Shown piece by piece: positions 44,901-53,310 of a DNA stretch of 64,000 nucleotides. Each line of letters begins with the position of its first letter. Positions within the stretch are counted from its first letter, which is position 1. The position numbers and the translations under genes were made by a program. Where the stretch lies: positions 101,697,771-101,761,770 of the forward strand of contig NW_026262581.1 of NCBI RefSeq assembly GCF_021869535.1, read 5' to 3'. The notes beneath the pieces are model-generated. The model did not search any database and had not been told where the DNA came from. It saw only the letters and a list, made by a program, of their open reading frames with translations. Source of the DNA: Mytilus californianus (lineage: Eukaryota > Mollusca > Bivalvia > Mytilida > Mytilidae).

Positions 44901-46826
44901 TATCTCATTTCCATGAAGAATATTTGGCCCGCCCCCTCAGTCATGGTCTATTGACTTTGAAACTTTTGCTTAGTTTACATATGTATTAGTTTGTGATTAG
45001 GTCCATTTAAGATGAACCACTAATGTTAAGTCAATGATATTTAGTATGCAAATGTATTGGTATTTGCAAGTTTCATTTCCAAGTAGATTATATAACCCCA
45101 CCCCCTCATTATGGTTCATTGACTTTGAAACTTTTACATAATTTACAAGTTAATGTTTGTGTTTAGGTTTGTTTAAAGGGAACGACCTTTGAAAAGTCAA
45201 TGGTATTTGGTATGCAGTTGTATTAGCATTGGTACATCTCATTTCCATGGAGATTGTTAAGCCCTGTACCTTCAGTCAAGGTTCATTGACTTTGAATATT
45301 TGCATAACTTACATGTTAAATTATTGCTATTTTAATTTCTACATTTGCATTATCAAAATAACAAATAGGCGAGACATATCTCTGTGATAACAGTTTATAT
45401 AATATTTATGGAGATTTGTGTTAAATGTACATTTATATCAATTATCCCTACTTGCCTTTAAACTGTAGATTTATGGAACTTATGCAATATTTGAAATGAT
45501 ACATCATATAAAAGGGCAGGTTTTTTTTAAGAGATTCTAATTTCCTTCACAAAAATACCCCCTCTCTGACTCCCTGTTAGGGGTTGTTTGTAGGAATCTG
45601 ACTCCCTATGAGCGACAGAAAATTAATCAATTTTCTACTCATTCATAATATAAATTGTGGGATGATATTTTTAAATTTCTAAACAGCATACTATTGTCAT
45701 ATTCAATAATTTGCAGCACTAAAGGTCTAAAGGCTTTGTACATGAAAAGACCAATGATCTCATTACAACTGTCCATTTCTGAACACAAATATTTCAAATC
45801 AGTTACGAATTTTGAATTTATATTCCACTGATTGTACATAAGATAATGGGCTTTTGATATATCCCCTCTACATCATTGATCATACAATTGCAGCTAGAAC
45901 TTTTCATTCTTTTAATCTTGTCTGTATTTCTTGACCTTTTTGATACTTTTTTCATGCCCCGCTGCTAAGTGTTACCTTGACTTTCCGTCTGTCCGTCCAT
46001 CCATCCATCTGTCCTTCCTTCCAAAAAGTATTTTTTACATATTATAAGCAAACTTGAGCGGGGGCATTTATGTCCTCAGACACATTCTTCTTTTATTATA
46101 TTGCAACTTTCTTTGATATGTTTTAAAATCAATTATTTCCACTTTACCAGGTAAGTATTTTTCAATTAGGTATGTTTTTGCTCAAATGGGCTATAGAAAA
46201 TACAGGTCGAAGGGGTTAATGCAGCTCTTAAATGGGCTGTAATGTCAGTGTTAAATTGTCCACTTGTAGTTTGAAATGTTTTGCTAATATGTCTTGCACT
46301 TAATTACAGTACCAGTACTTAGTATGATTGGCAATTACTTAATTAATTTAATCTTGATTAAAGAAAATTAAACAATTCAATTAAAAATATTTCACATATT
46401 TTTACACAAAATATCATTTGAGCTATAACAGTAAATGTGGTCTTTTTGAAAAATTAAGTCATTGTCAAATAGAAGCTTTAACTATACAAAGCCAATAAAA
46501 TGCTTTTAAAAAATAAGGAGATGTGGTATGGTTGGCAATGAGATAACTATCTACCAAAGTTCAAATGAACTGGATGTCTGCAATTATAGGCAACCGTACG
46601 GACATGGCAGGGTATTTATACATCTCTAAAATTGTTCAAAACTTTTCGTAGCTTAGTGTTAAAAAATTACACCAGATCATTTCCAGGGAATATTTACCAT
46701 CACAACTGATATGTATTTCAGGTTAAAGTTGTAGCTGAAACAAGGGATCAAGAACATGCAGATGAAATACACACAGTATTAAAAGCTAATTACAAGCAGG
46801 TGGCTTGGGGTCCAAGATATTTTTAG
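23905..46826 (+). CDS. Threonine/serine dehydratase (L-threonine ammonia-lyase-like), PLP fold plus ACT domain, 13 exons
   Basis: This predicted PLP enzyme deaminates L-threonine to 2-oxobutanoate and ammonia, and probably serine to pyruvate. All coding exons were found: 23905-23907, 26943-27227, 28867-28937, 30369-30414, 32105-32290, 33696-33751, 35038-35200, 35560-35650, 36131-36206, 40678-40803, 41557-41724, 44333-44390 and 46722-46826. They total 1434 nt, 477 residues plus stop, with exact phase throughout. Motifs are GSFKERGA (PLP lysine), AASAGNHA, VGGGGLLAG (phosphate loop), EGAGAVGLAA, and a C-terminal ACT domain RFVVTVSDRPGGIAELAKLL. In serine racemase the residue before GNH is the catalytic Ser84; here SAGNH has Ala, as in IlvA/TdcB dehydratases. 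This favours a dehydratase. The Ser/Lys-rich N-terminus of about 70 residues is extra compared with bacterial TdcB. Confidence 0.9.
24213..24232. repeat. Poly-G tract
   Basis: A run of about 18 G after AATTAAAA in intron 1. No function is evident. Confidence 0.85.
24584..24742. repeat. 22-bp minisatellite, about 7 copies
   Basis: Units of ACTGGACTGAGGACGGGTAA type repeat with a 22-bp period, varying at GGGTAAAT/GGGTGTAT/GGGTGCAT. It lies in dehydratase intron 1. Confidence 0.9.
25010..25285 (-). mobile_element. LINE C-terminal fragment (second family)
   Basis: On the minus strand the frame reads SLTPYCECGEEEKTEHYLIY followed by CPRYHQER, a C-x-C...H....C finger found at the end of many LINE ORF2 proteins. 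About 80 codons remain. The family differs from the LINE at 18 kb. Confidence 0.65.
25285..25990. repeat. Tandem, about 150-bp mussel repeat
   Basis: The segment AAACTTATACACAATGCTTA followed by TTACCACAAAACACAGATCAAG recurs about four times. It is bounded by GCCCCAGCCGTAGTGGAGGG (24849) and GTGGGGGCATCTGTGGCCCA (25937). The same composite element occurs at 48550-49285. Confidence 0.8.
26371..26616 (+). mobile_element. tRNA-derived SINE with perfect target-site duplication
   Basis: The head GGCTTGGTGGCAGAGTGTC resembles an A box and AGGTTGTAAGTTCAAATTCC a B box. The body contains GGGCACTCCGGCTTCCTCCA and GTGCTGAAAGTGGCATTAAA, a 3' domain seen in mollusc SINEs, and ends in an (AATC)n tail. 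The 14-bp direct repeat TCACATTTAAAAAA flanks it at 26357-26370 and 26617-26630. It lies in dehydratase intron 1, in the sense direction. Confidence 0.88.
26943..27227 (+). CDS. Dehydratase exon 2
   Basis: This 95-codon exon encodes a Ser/Lys-rich N-terminal extension (ESPPNKKARNSKHGESS) followed by the start of the PLP fold (VSAAAYKIKTGIFHTPCS). The acceptor is GGTAATTAG and the donor TCT|GTAAGT. The extension may carry a nuclear-localisation-like PPNKKARNSK, but this is speculative. Confidence 0.85.
28130..28437 (-). mobile_element. Retroelement 3'-end repeat, copy 1
   Basis: Starts AATTGAGAATGGAAATGGGG and includes GGCCAGAGGTTCCTGACTTG. The same sequence occurs at 43062-43440 and 50722-51130. 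In both of those it is joined to antisense RT-type coding sequence, so this looks like the 3' end of a minus-strand retroelement. Confidence 0.65.
28438..28570. repeat. 33-bp minisatellite, 4 copies
   Basis: GCTCCATAGTAACAAAGGGA plus TATTGTGTGCAAC repeats four times with one or two base changes. It sits at the inner end of the retroelement fragment. It makes open frames in several directions, none credible as genes. Confidence 0.92.
28867..28937 (+). CDS. Dehydratase exon 3
   Basis: This 71-nt exon encodes KSRLSDQLGMDIYFKKEFLQ and FTG, leading to the PLP-lysine motif completed in exon 4. Acceptor TTTCACAG, donor AG|GTAGGC. Confidence 0.92.
28938..30368. other. Dehydratase intron 3, nothing recognised
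   Basis: AT-rich intron without repeat arrays or coding signal. Confidence 0.6.
30369..30414 (+). CDS. Dehydratase exon 4 (SFKERGA, PLP lysine)
   Basis: This 46-nt exon encodes FKERGARYALLSLTP. The Ser completed across the intron gives GSFKERGA, whose Lys forms the Schiff base with PLP. Confidence 0.94.
30415..32104. other. Dehydratase intron 4 with a small foldback element
   Basis: GAATTGAATGCTTCTTTTTG (30943) and its inverse near 31052-31071 form a foldback with about 90 bp between the arms, possibly a MITE. Nothing else is recognised. Confidence 0.55.
32105..32290 (+). CDS. Dehydratase exon 5 (SAGNHA)
   Basis: This 62-codon exon encodes VGVIAASAGNHALALCYHGV and VVMPKIAPLMKVQNCRTYGA. The Ala before GNH is dehydratase-like rather than racemase-like. 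Confidence 0.95.
32291..33695. other. Dehydratase intron 5, nothing recognised
   Basis: AT-rich intron with many T and A runs. No feature is seen. Confidence 0.6.
33696..33751 (+). CDS. Dehydratase exon 6
   Basis: This 56-nt exon encodes SREFAMKMGKENGKMYIN. Acceptor TTTCAG, donor GG|GTAAGA; joined to the next exon it gives NGYDHP. Confidence 0.92.
33752..35037. other. Dehydratase intron 6 with dispersed repeat
   Basis: 33950-34330 is a dispersed mussel repeat ending in GACGCCGCCAACACCGCAG and a GTCTCGC...GCAGGCTTGAC tail, related to the tail of the array at 3390-4400. The rest is unremarkable. Confidence 0.5.
35038..35200 (+). CDS. Dehydratase exon 7 (GGGGLLAG)
   Basis: This 163-nt exon encodes IIAGQGTMGLEILEQVPDLD and CIIPVGGGGLLAGTALAIKN. 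The glycine loop holds the PLP phosphate. Confidence 0.95.
35201..35559. other. Dehydratase intron 7, nothing recognised
   Basis: Short AT-rich intron. No feature is seen. Confidence 0.6.
35560..35650 (+). CDS. Dehydratase exon 8
   Basis: This 91-nt exon encodes GVESENCPSFSASLKAGKAV and ten more residues. Acceptor TTTTCAG, donor GATG|GTAAGA. Confidence 0.94.
35651..36130. other. Dehydratase intron 8, nothing recognised
   Basis: AT-rich intron. No feature is seen. Confidence 0.6.
36131..36206 (+). CDS. Dehydratase exon 9
   Basis: This 76-nt exon encodes LAVPVVGVNALETAKDFTDK and MVVV. The donor is AA|GTAAGT. The following intron is the largest of the gene and the richest in repeats. Confidence 0.93.
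36410..36525. repeat. About 30-bp tandem repeat
   Basis: ACATTCTTATAGCATTACAC-type units recur about four times with small changes. Confidence 0.75.
36619..36890. mobile_element. Foldback element (MITE-like)
   Basis: The left arm GAATTATTTGAATCTGGAAT and onward (to about 36695) is the inverse of the right arm ending ATTCAAATAATTC (36810-36887). Inside, GGTTAGCCATGCGTGCATGG and CCATGCACGCACAGCTAACC also pair. Arms reach about 75 bp with a few mismatches. No coding capacity. Confidence 0.78.
37290..38030. repeat. Composite mussel repeat with CGTCGTC run and four diverged tandem units
   Basis: 37330-37400 is rich in GTCGTC. The unit GTATGGATCTCTCTGAAATT, followed by ACCACAAGGTT and a GGGATTGATTTTGGGGGT segment, then recurs about four times to 38000. 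Poly-T-rich sequence follows (38040-38090). Confidence 0.75.
38190..38420. repeat. About 37-bp tandem repeat
   Basis: CAATAGCAAGAAATCTTCAA followed by TTGCACAGTATTGCG repeats about six times. Confidence 0.85.
38430..39480. repeat. About 100-bp tandem repeat with 397-bp higher-order copy
   Basis: TTCTTTGATATGCTGAATCT followed by AACCATGTATTTAGATTTTTG recurs about nine times. A multi-unit block near 38720-38968 is repeated almost identically 397 bp further on, a recent duplication inside an older array. Confidence 0.85.
40240..40400. repeat. Dispersed mussel repeat
   Basis: Contains GATGTGGTATGAGTGCCAAT and GAGACAACTATCCATCCAAG, a very common mussel sequence. An inverted copy lies at 8985-9075 and a diverged one at 46515-46620. 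Confidence 0.65.
40525..40720 (+). repeat. 65-bp triplication across the 3' splice site of exon 10
   Basis: CTGTTTTCAG|GGAAGAGTCT and the next 33 bases of exon 10 occur three times, with acceptors ending at 40547, 40612 and 40677. Copies 2 and 3 are identical over the 65-bp unit; copy 1 differs upstream (GCTATCTG for GCCATCTG). Only the third copy continues into the complete exon. Confidence 0.96.
40678..40803 (+). CDS. Dehydratase exon 10
   Basis: This 126-nt exon encodes EESIALAILRLIEVEKSVIE and GAGAVGLAAVIEGLLPELKN. The EGAGA motif belongs to the PLP fold. Its 3' splice site is the third of three tandem copies. Use of either upstream copy would bring an in-frame TAG within about 26 codons. 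Confidence 0.93.
40804..41556. other. Dehydratase intron 10, nothing recognised
   Basis: AT-rich intron. No feature is seen. Confidence 0.6.
41557..41724 (+). CDS. Dehydratase exon 11 (start of ACT domain)
   Basis: This 168-nt exon encodes VVIALCGGNIDTTILGRAIE and RFVVTVSDRPGGIAELAKLL. The second stretch is the first half of an ACT regulatory domain. Donor AG|GTATGT. Confidence 0.94.
41850..42660. mobile_element. Two tandem, about 417-bp foldback repeats with TGACGTCA sites
   Basis: Each copy starts GTGTGTTACGATATTTCTCC (41870 and 42287). An imperfect inverted repeat with arms of about 50 bp follows, around a spacer of about 20 bp. Then come two TGACGTCA palindromes (CRE-like) and a diverged tail. 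The unit is in intron 11 of the dehydratase gene. It could be a tandemly amplified MITE or a satellite. Confidence 0.8.
43062..44314 (-). mobile_element. Retroelement 3' part with RT-type coding remnant, antisense in intron 11
   Basis: From 44312 down to about 43765 the minus strand encodes NNTFRYLDEILALNN, KEIYPVELTLNKAN, FLDLDIY, KIYDKRDDFSFPIVNYPFLD and YGVYISQLV, then LLHQGFRYHKLVKTFTKFYH. This block is familiar from animal retroelements with a VGIPMGTNCAP-type RT, possibly Penelope-like; the clade is uncertain. A frame change at about 44030 breaks it. 43062-43440 is the 3' end shared with the repeats at 28130 and 50722. The coding remnant starts only about 20 bp before dehydratase exon 12. 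Confidence 0.7.
44333..44390 (+). CDS. Dehydratase exon 12 (ACT domain)
   Basis: This 58-nt exon encodes IKDMFHERAWLKSDVFSVQ, the middle of the ACT domain (S-I-K-D-x-x-H-E-R). Acceptor TTTTTTTACAG, donor CAG|GTAATT. Confidence 0.93.
44600..45380. repeat. About 166-bp tandem repeat, four copies
   Basis: TTAGTTTGTGATTAGGTC..GAACCACTAGTGGTAGGTCA recurs at about 44650, 44815, 44983 and 45150. It is bounded by TGTCTCGCCTTGACGGAG on the left and AGGCGAGACATATCTC on the right, which are partly inverse to each other. It lies in dehydratase intron 12. Confidence 0.75.
45381..46721. other. Dehydratase intron 12, right part
   Basis: 45955-46095 is a short piece of the GCCCC...GGGGGCAT composite repeat. 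46515-46620 is a dispersed repeat fragment. No gene is seen. Confidence 0.5.
46722..46826 (+). CDS. Dehydratase exon 13 and stop
   Basis: This 105-nt coding part encodes VKVVAETRDQEHADEIHTVL plus 14 residues and TAG, closing the ACT domain. Acceptor TATTTCAG. Confidence 0.94.
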   Translation, partial: VKVVAETRDQEHADEIHTVLKANYKQVAWGPRYF

Positions 46827-48549
46827 GTTTTGTTAGTTTTAAGTGCAAGTCAGGAATATCAAATGACTGTATCTGTTTTTATGTTATCATCCATTTTAAT
46901 GAATTGTTGTTTGGTGTTTTATTTCTTGAAATTTTAGAATTCTTTATTACCATAGATCATTAGTTTATATTTTACATTTGTATTGTTAGATTGATATTAA
47001 CCGCTTTTCATTTATGACCAGAAACTTTTTAGCTGGCTTTACTTAAAGTTGAGTGTTTAAACAAGTTTAAAGATTTGTCAATTTAAACTGTTTACAGATG
47101 TTATATACTGTAAGCTGCACTGAACATTCATTAACATTATCTATCTTAGTTATAAAATAGTGTTTTTTTTCACCGTTTATGATTAATTCAGTATTTTAAA
47201 AATAAGTAGCTGTGTGTGATTGTCAATATTCCAGCATTGCTGTTTTATCAGGATCAGTACTTCACAGCACAACATTACTGATTTGCAAAACTAGAAGTTT
47301 ACCAGTCTAGTAATAAATGTAGTAGTTACACAGTTTTATTCTATTTCTCTTGGTAAATTATTTTCTCCCTTTTTTTCAAACTTTTATTGAAATTATCCAT
47401 GACAGATCAATCACAATGATCCTTGGTTGAATTGATAAAAATATATAATATATTATCATATGGATTTAATTTGACACCGTATGAAAGTTGGATCTGTAGA
47501 AAATATTTGTTTTGGTTAAAAAATACAGTAATTTTTTTCAGAGCAAAAAAGACTATATGAATGAATACCTGATTTTTAATAAAATCTTGCATTCATTCAA
47601 CTGGTAGAAAATGCATTGATAAAGTTTTATACAAGTAGAGGGTATCCATTTACTTCAATGCAAAGCTTGGAATGTACTAAACTTTTATTTTGTGTAGAAA
47701 GTGTACATAAATTACCATAGTGTATATTAGACTATTTAGTGTATGAAACTTTAGTCCAAAGTTTGCCAAACAGTAGCATAGTAATCTTTGAAATGTTAGA
47801 AGCAAAATGAAAAATTACTCAACAGTAATTATTGTTTGGAAAATTAGATTTATTGACAACAAAGAACCCACTTTGTCTTAATTATGATTTTATTGATACT
47901 ACAATGCTAAGAGGCCATAAGAAGAAAACTACATGTAAATTTTTGATATGATGTTTCTAATACCATTGGTTTTGTTGAGGTCACTCAATCTTTAGTTTTC
48001 TGTGTGGTGTTTTGTTATTAATACAAACAGACTGATTTTATTTGATCTTTTTGCTTTTGGTAATGGTGTCATCTGTTTTTAATGGACTTATCAGAAGTGT
48101 ATCTTTTTTTTTTGGGAGAGGGGGGGGGGGCTTGGATGGGGCTTTAATGATAAATGCATAGAATTTTTCCAAGTGTAACTCCAAACGTTGGCTTGACAGG
48201 GGCCCCCTTTTGTTTTATTGAAATCCTGGATCCACACATGCTTATGGTCTTTGCTTGCCCCCTTGGTGTCTTCCCTCTTTTTTCTAATGAACTCTTTTAA
48301 GTTGTCATAAAAAGTATACAAAATTTTGTTCTTACCTGAAACTATACTGGTGAGAAAGTTCAACCAAAGGTTTCAACTTTCTGGATATAAAAAAATGTTT
48401 ACAAATGTTTTTATGACTAGTCTCCTGACCCTGAGGTCAAATCTATGTATACCGTAAAGAAAATTTACATTTGAAAAATACTTTGGTTTTAAGGTACTAG
48501 TTTATTCTACAAATTGAAAAAATCTGCATGTATTCCTCTAGTGCAGTAT
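46827..48549. other. Dehydratase 3' UTR and downstream DNA
   Basis: AT-rich sequence without coding signal. A G-run lies at 48115-48132. Confidence 0.5.
47312..47317 (+). terminator. Candidate polyadenylation signal for the dehydratase gene
   Basis: First AATAAA after the stop, 486 bp downstream. Others lie at 47578, 50311 and 50348, so the true 3' end is open. Confidence 0.4.
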
Positions 48550-49285
48550 TTTTATGCCCCCGCCGTAGCGGAAGGGGCATTAAGTTTTACCCTTGTTCGT
48601 CTGTATGCCGTCCGTATGTCCCAAAATTGGTTTCCGTTCTCTAACTTTAGTTTGCCTCAACCAAATGTTGTGAAACTTATACACAATGCTTATTACCACA
48701 AAACACAGATCAAGTTTGAATTTTGGTGGCGTCACTTTATCCGTTCTAGAGTTATGCCCCTTTACAAATGGAAAATTTTCCATTCTCTAACTTTAGTTTG
48801 CCTCAATCAAATGTTATGAAACTTATACACAAAGCTTATTACCTTAAAACACAGACCAAGTTTGAATTTTGGTTGCATCACTTTTACTGTTCTAGAGTTG
48901 TGCCCCTCTACAAATGGAAAAATTGCTGAATTTTTCGTTTACGTTCTCTAATTTTAGTTTGCCTCAACCAAATGTTGTGAAACTTATGCACAATGCTAAT
49001 TATCACAAAACACAGATCAAGTTCGAATTTTCGTGGCGTCACTTTTACCGTTCTATAGTTATGCCCCTTTACAAATGGAAAAATTGCTGAATTTTTCGTT
49101 TCCGTTCTTTAACTTGAGTTTGCCTCAACTAAATGTTATGAAACGTATACACAATGCTTATTACCACAAAACTCAGATCAAGTACAAATTTGGGAAGCTT
49201 CACTTTTACTGTTCTTGAGTTATGTTCCTTTATAACGTTATATGCAAGCGGGGGCATCATCTGTGTCCCAAGGACACATTCCCCA
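48550..49285. repeat. Composite mussel repeat, second copy
   Basis: Same structure as 25285-25990: ATGCCCCCGCCGTAGCGGAA at the left, four units containing AAACTTATACACAATGCTTA, and GCGGGGGCATCATCTGTGTC at the right. Confidence 0.82.
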
Positions 49286-50721
49286 TTTATTTATTTATAC
49301 GATAATCATATTTGCAAAACAAAGCCAACTGCTGCAGTCTAATTGTTGACTTAATCATCAATGTCAGGGTTAAATAATGGTCTCAACAATGGTTTGTTTA
49401 TATTTCATTCGGTGAGGAATGTATTCAAATTGTCTTTTATGTATATAATTAAGTTTTGTTAAAATCTGATGTAAGACAATATTCCTGTAGCATACCAACA
49501 TAAAGGGCCAGTATTTATTTGTGTTGAACAAATTTTTGAATGTCTCAGCTACCACAATTTATATATACTTGTGTGTTTTACATATGAATTTATGTCATTT
49601 TGCTATATATTTTTTTAAGAATCTTCAGTTTATTACCAACCACTTGTATTTAATGGACTGTTTTATTTTATTTATTTTTAATTGTTTAATTTTGTTTTGT
49701 GCAGTTATATTAACCATTCATATTTGTGAAAACATTTTTACTTATACATATTTTTTTTTATATAGTGATGAAACAACAGCCTCAATACTCATTGGAACTT
49801 TGAATTGAATGAAGGATATTCAGTATTCTTTTTTGGAAACATTGCAAAATAGACACTGACCTATATATTTATGAGTTATAAAATTGATTTGCAACTGAAA
49901 AAACAATACTCATTACAAATGGTCATAAGATTTAGCAGTCATCAATTTGACTTGCATTTGAAGTAGATTATCCCCCTTTGCACACAAATTTTCATTTACA
50001 TCTTGCCATAATTGTTTTTTTTTTAAGTGATGGAGTGCTTTTTCCACATGTGTTATTTTAAGAATTTGGCATTTTGGTGGTGAGATATGATGTTATGTCG
50101 ACACTGTTACATATGTTAGACAGTATCTTTAGTTGTTGTTTGTTAAATTGTTTCTTTTTTTCAGGAAAACAGTTATTTTAATATACCATATTTGTAAAAA
50201 TGTGTTTTTTATATTTTTTGCCATGTTTTGAGATTTGTTCATGTACAAGATACACTTCTTAGACCTTACACTTACACAGTGAATAATTTTCAATTAATTA
50301 TGAAGGATTGAATAAACTGAAAGAAGAAGAAGATTTGAACTTTTTAAAATAAAATGTTGAAAATATAAATTAAAGTGTACAAATAGATCAAACAGGTTCC
50401 TAGTTAAGTTGTTCTAAGATAATATTTGAGCATAATAATACAAAAAAAGATAAAATTATTAAAAATGGTGTTGCCTGCTGATTTTCAAAATGTTATTGTG
50501 CTTTTAAAATTCTTGAATTTTCCTATTTTGAGTTGTTACCCAGTAGAACAGAAGTATATTACATAAGCATGTGATTATTGGTACTTGGATTAACCCAACT
50601 TCTATATATGTTCCATATGTCATATGTAAACCATTGTACATATTCATGATAGGTCATTAATGTAACTGTCAGCATGATAGAATACTGACTTTAATCAGTG
50701 AGAAGTAAGAAAAATCAGTAC
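49286..50721. other. Intergenic, nothing recognised
   Basis: AT-rich sequence. Two AATAAA signals occur at 50311 and 50348, possibly distal ends of dehydratase transcripts. No gene is seen. Confidence 0.5.
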
Positions 50722-51215
50722 TTTAAAATTGAGAATGGAAATGGGGAATGTGTCAAAGAGACAACAACCCGACCGTAGAGCAGACAACAGCCAAAGGCCA
50801 CCAATGGGTCTTCAATGCAGCGAGAAACTCCCGCACCCAGAGGCGTCCTTCAGCTGGCCCCTTAACAAATATGTATACTAGTTCAGTGATAATGGATGTC
50901 ATATTAAACTCCAAATTATACACAAGAAACTAAAATTGAAAATGATACAAGACTAACAAAGGCCAGAGGCTCCTGACTTGGGACAGGCGCAAAAATGCGG
51001 CGGGGTTAAACATGTTTTTTGAGATCTCAACCCTCCCCCTATACCTCTAGCCAATGTAGAAAAAACAAACGTACAACAGTACGCACAGTAAAACTCAGTT
51101 TAAGAGAAGTCCGAGTCCGATGTCAGAATAGGAATATCCAAAGCGAACAAAAATGTTATCAAGTAAAAATTCAAGGGCAGATATAGTATCAAAGCATGTC
51201 CAATTGACATAGCTC
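50722..51215 (-). mobile_element. Retroelement fragment with internal deletion
   Basis: 50722-51130 is the 3'-end repeat also seen at 28130 and 43062. It runs straight into minus-strand coding sequence reading DTISALEFLLDNIFVRFG, an upstream part of the same type of RT. The middle, present at 43765-44312, is missing, so this copy is internally deleted. Confidence 0.65.
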
Positions 51216-53310
51216 TTTTGTTTGTTGCTACTAAAAAATGACCTAAAAGAGTTTGAACATATGGTCTTGCTGTAGTTATGAAATGATAGTTTCAATGTAA
51301 TTGTGTAATGATGGTTTTGATATATTGCATTATTTTACTTAATAAGAGATCAGTTCAACTAAGAGCTTAATTTATTTTAAGTGAAATTGGTTTGACTGTG
51401 CATCTAGCAACCCCAATAACTACTGAAATCTCTTCCAACTTAAGAATTTCTGAATGGTTTTCAGAAAACAGTTAAGTTTTGTTAATTTGCAAAGATATGT
51501 TACTACTTAGGCTAACCAATGAATATATAGGCAACACGGGTGATAATGGGCTTAGTGGTATAGCTAAGGAGTTGAAAGTAGCACAAAGTCGACCATGCCA
51601 TGAAAAAATGTCAACTTTGACGAATTCACACCCATATTTCTTTGCTTCCATGACCCTGAAAAACCGATACCCTGGTTTGCTGTAGTCTATATGGACAGTG
51701 TGCCTCACCCTACACATAGACTGCCCAATTGTTAAACCTGACTTGAAACATTAGTTCATATAGAAGCAGTACTGAGTACGTTTTTCTCCCCAATTTTGTT
51801 GCTACACTTGTGCCTACAAACAATTACCATTCCAAAAACCGTATAATCGTTATCAAGGATGTCTTTAAGGCAGCCAACCACTCCAAAGTTGGCACATTCT
51901 TTTGTTGTATCTATAGTTGTTCAATGTATAGATATGGTGTACTTAGTATCATTTTAATAATGCTGAGATCTATTGGGGAATGCTTCTATCGTGGACTGAT
52001 AGTCCATTTGCAGCAGAAACAACCCAGTGGTGGAACAAATGTATGGTATGTATAGCGTGCCTTTAACTCATATTTTTGGAACAAACTTCATCTAGCATGC
52101 TTGAGACCAAAAGATTGAAATTTGAAAAGCCTTTTTTTTTGTAGAATATCTTTGAACCTTAACATGAATCCACGGGCACTCTTGGACAGTCACACTTTTA
52201 GTTTTAAAATGACTTTCCCTGGCGCCAGATTTGTTCCATTATTAAAAAAGTATGCCCATTTCACCCTTTTGATAGTTACAGGATTTTGTGGAGGAGGAAA
52301 TGGTGGGGATGGTTTTGAAGCTTATTTTTTTAGCTGGTGTCGAAACAGGGTAACTCATTTTTTTTGGATCTCGGCTGCATCAGTCTTTCTGGCTCATTAA
52401 TTCAGATGTATTATATATTGTGTATTTCACTCGTTTAATGGTTTCAGGGATTAATTTTCATTGCTGTTAAAAAAAAAACCACTCTTAGTTTATATCAAAA
52501 TAAGGAGTGACTTTGTGTCACAATGGATCTTAAGCTGCTTCAGTCGTACTCGCACAACAATGAAGTTTACATATACAAATTTTTTGATGTTTTGAGATTC
52601 ATGGAGAGGGGTTTTTGTTGATGGTGGTGTGGCAAGCATTGGGATTAAGGCGACGATGGTGTTTTCTGTTGCAGAAGAGGGAAAGTAAAGGCAGTGGCGA
52701 TAATAGGTACGTTTTTTCTCTTTGATGATTTTATCCAACAAATAATTTCGTTCCTGCATGTGTATCAATCCATTTTTTAATTATATGTTAATTGTTAGTG
52801 GCATATCCATGTTTTTCACCGCCTGGTCATCAAGACAGAAGAAACTTGTACACTTATAGCTCTCAGTCAAATTAATTTTCCGACCAGAGGTAATGGATTA
52901 CTTGGGTTAAATATAACAGAAAGTTTTAGTATAAATATTACGTAGTATTTGGAATAGATTTGTTTGCCTATACACTTGAATTAAATCTAATATGGTTTTA
53001 AGGATTGAGCTTAAATCAAGAGCGGATCTACTAAATGCGTTTTGAGTAGTTCGTTCGTAAAATAGGCTAAATTTATTGAAATAATAAATATTTATTGAAT
53101 TGGTACAAACCATACTCAAAGTTATGGTTAAACAACCCTTTAGTTAGCCAAATCCACTCATACAGTATTATATCAATACTCATTTCTTCTGTGCTTTGTA
53201 CACACTCAATTTAGCGTTTCTTATTATTTAATTAAAGAAGGACCTAGATTTTTATTAACTTTCCAATTTTCGTTTCAATTAAGGTGAACTAGTATTACAT
53301 TTTCTTTCAG
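51216..53310. other. Intergenic, nothing recognised
   Basis: Several short open frames (60-90 codons) occur on both strands without motifs or paralogues. I see no gene. Confidence 0.5.

Noticed and set aside
52122..52400. Plus-strand open frame with a Gly-rich stretch
   Set aside because: Short, no homology recognised, not supported by splice signals or codon pattern.
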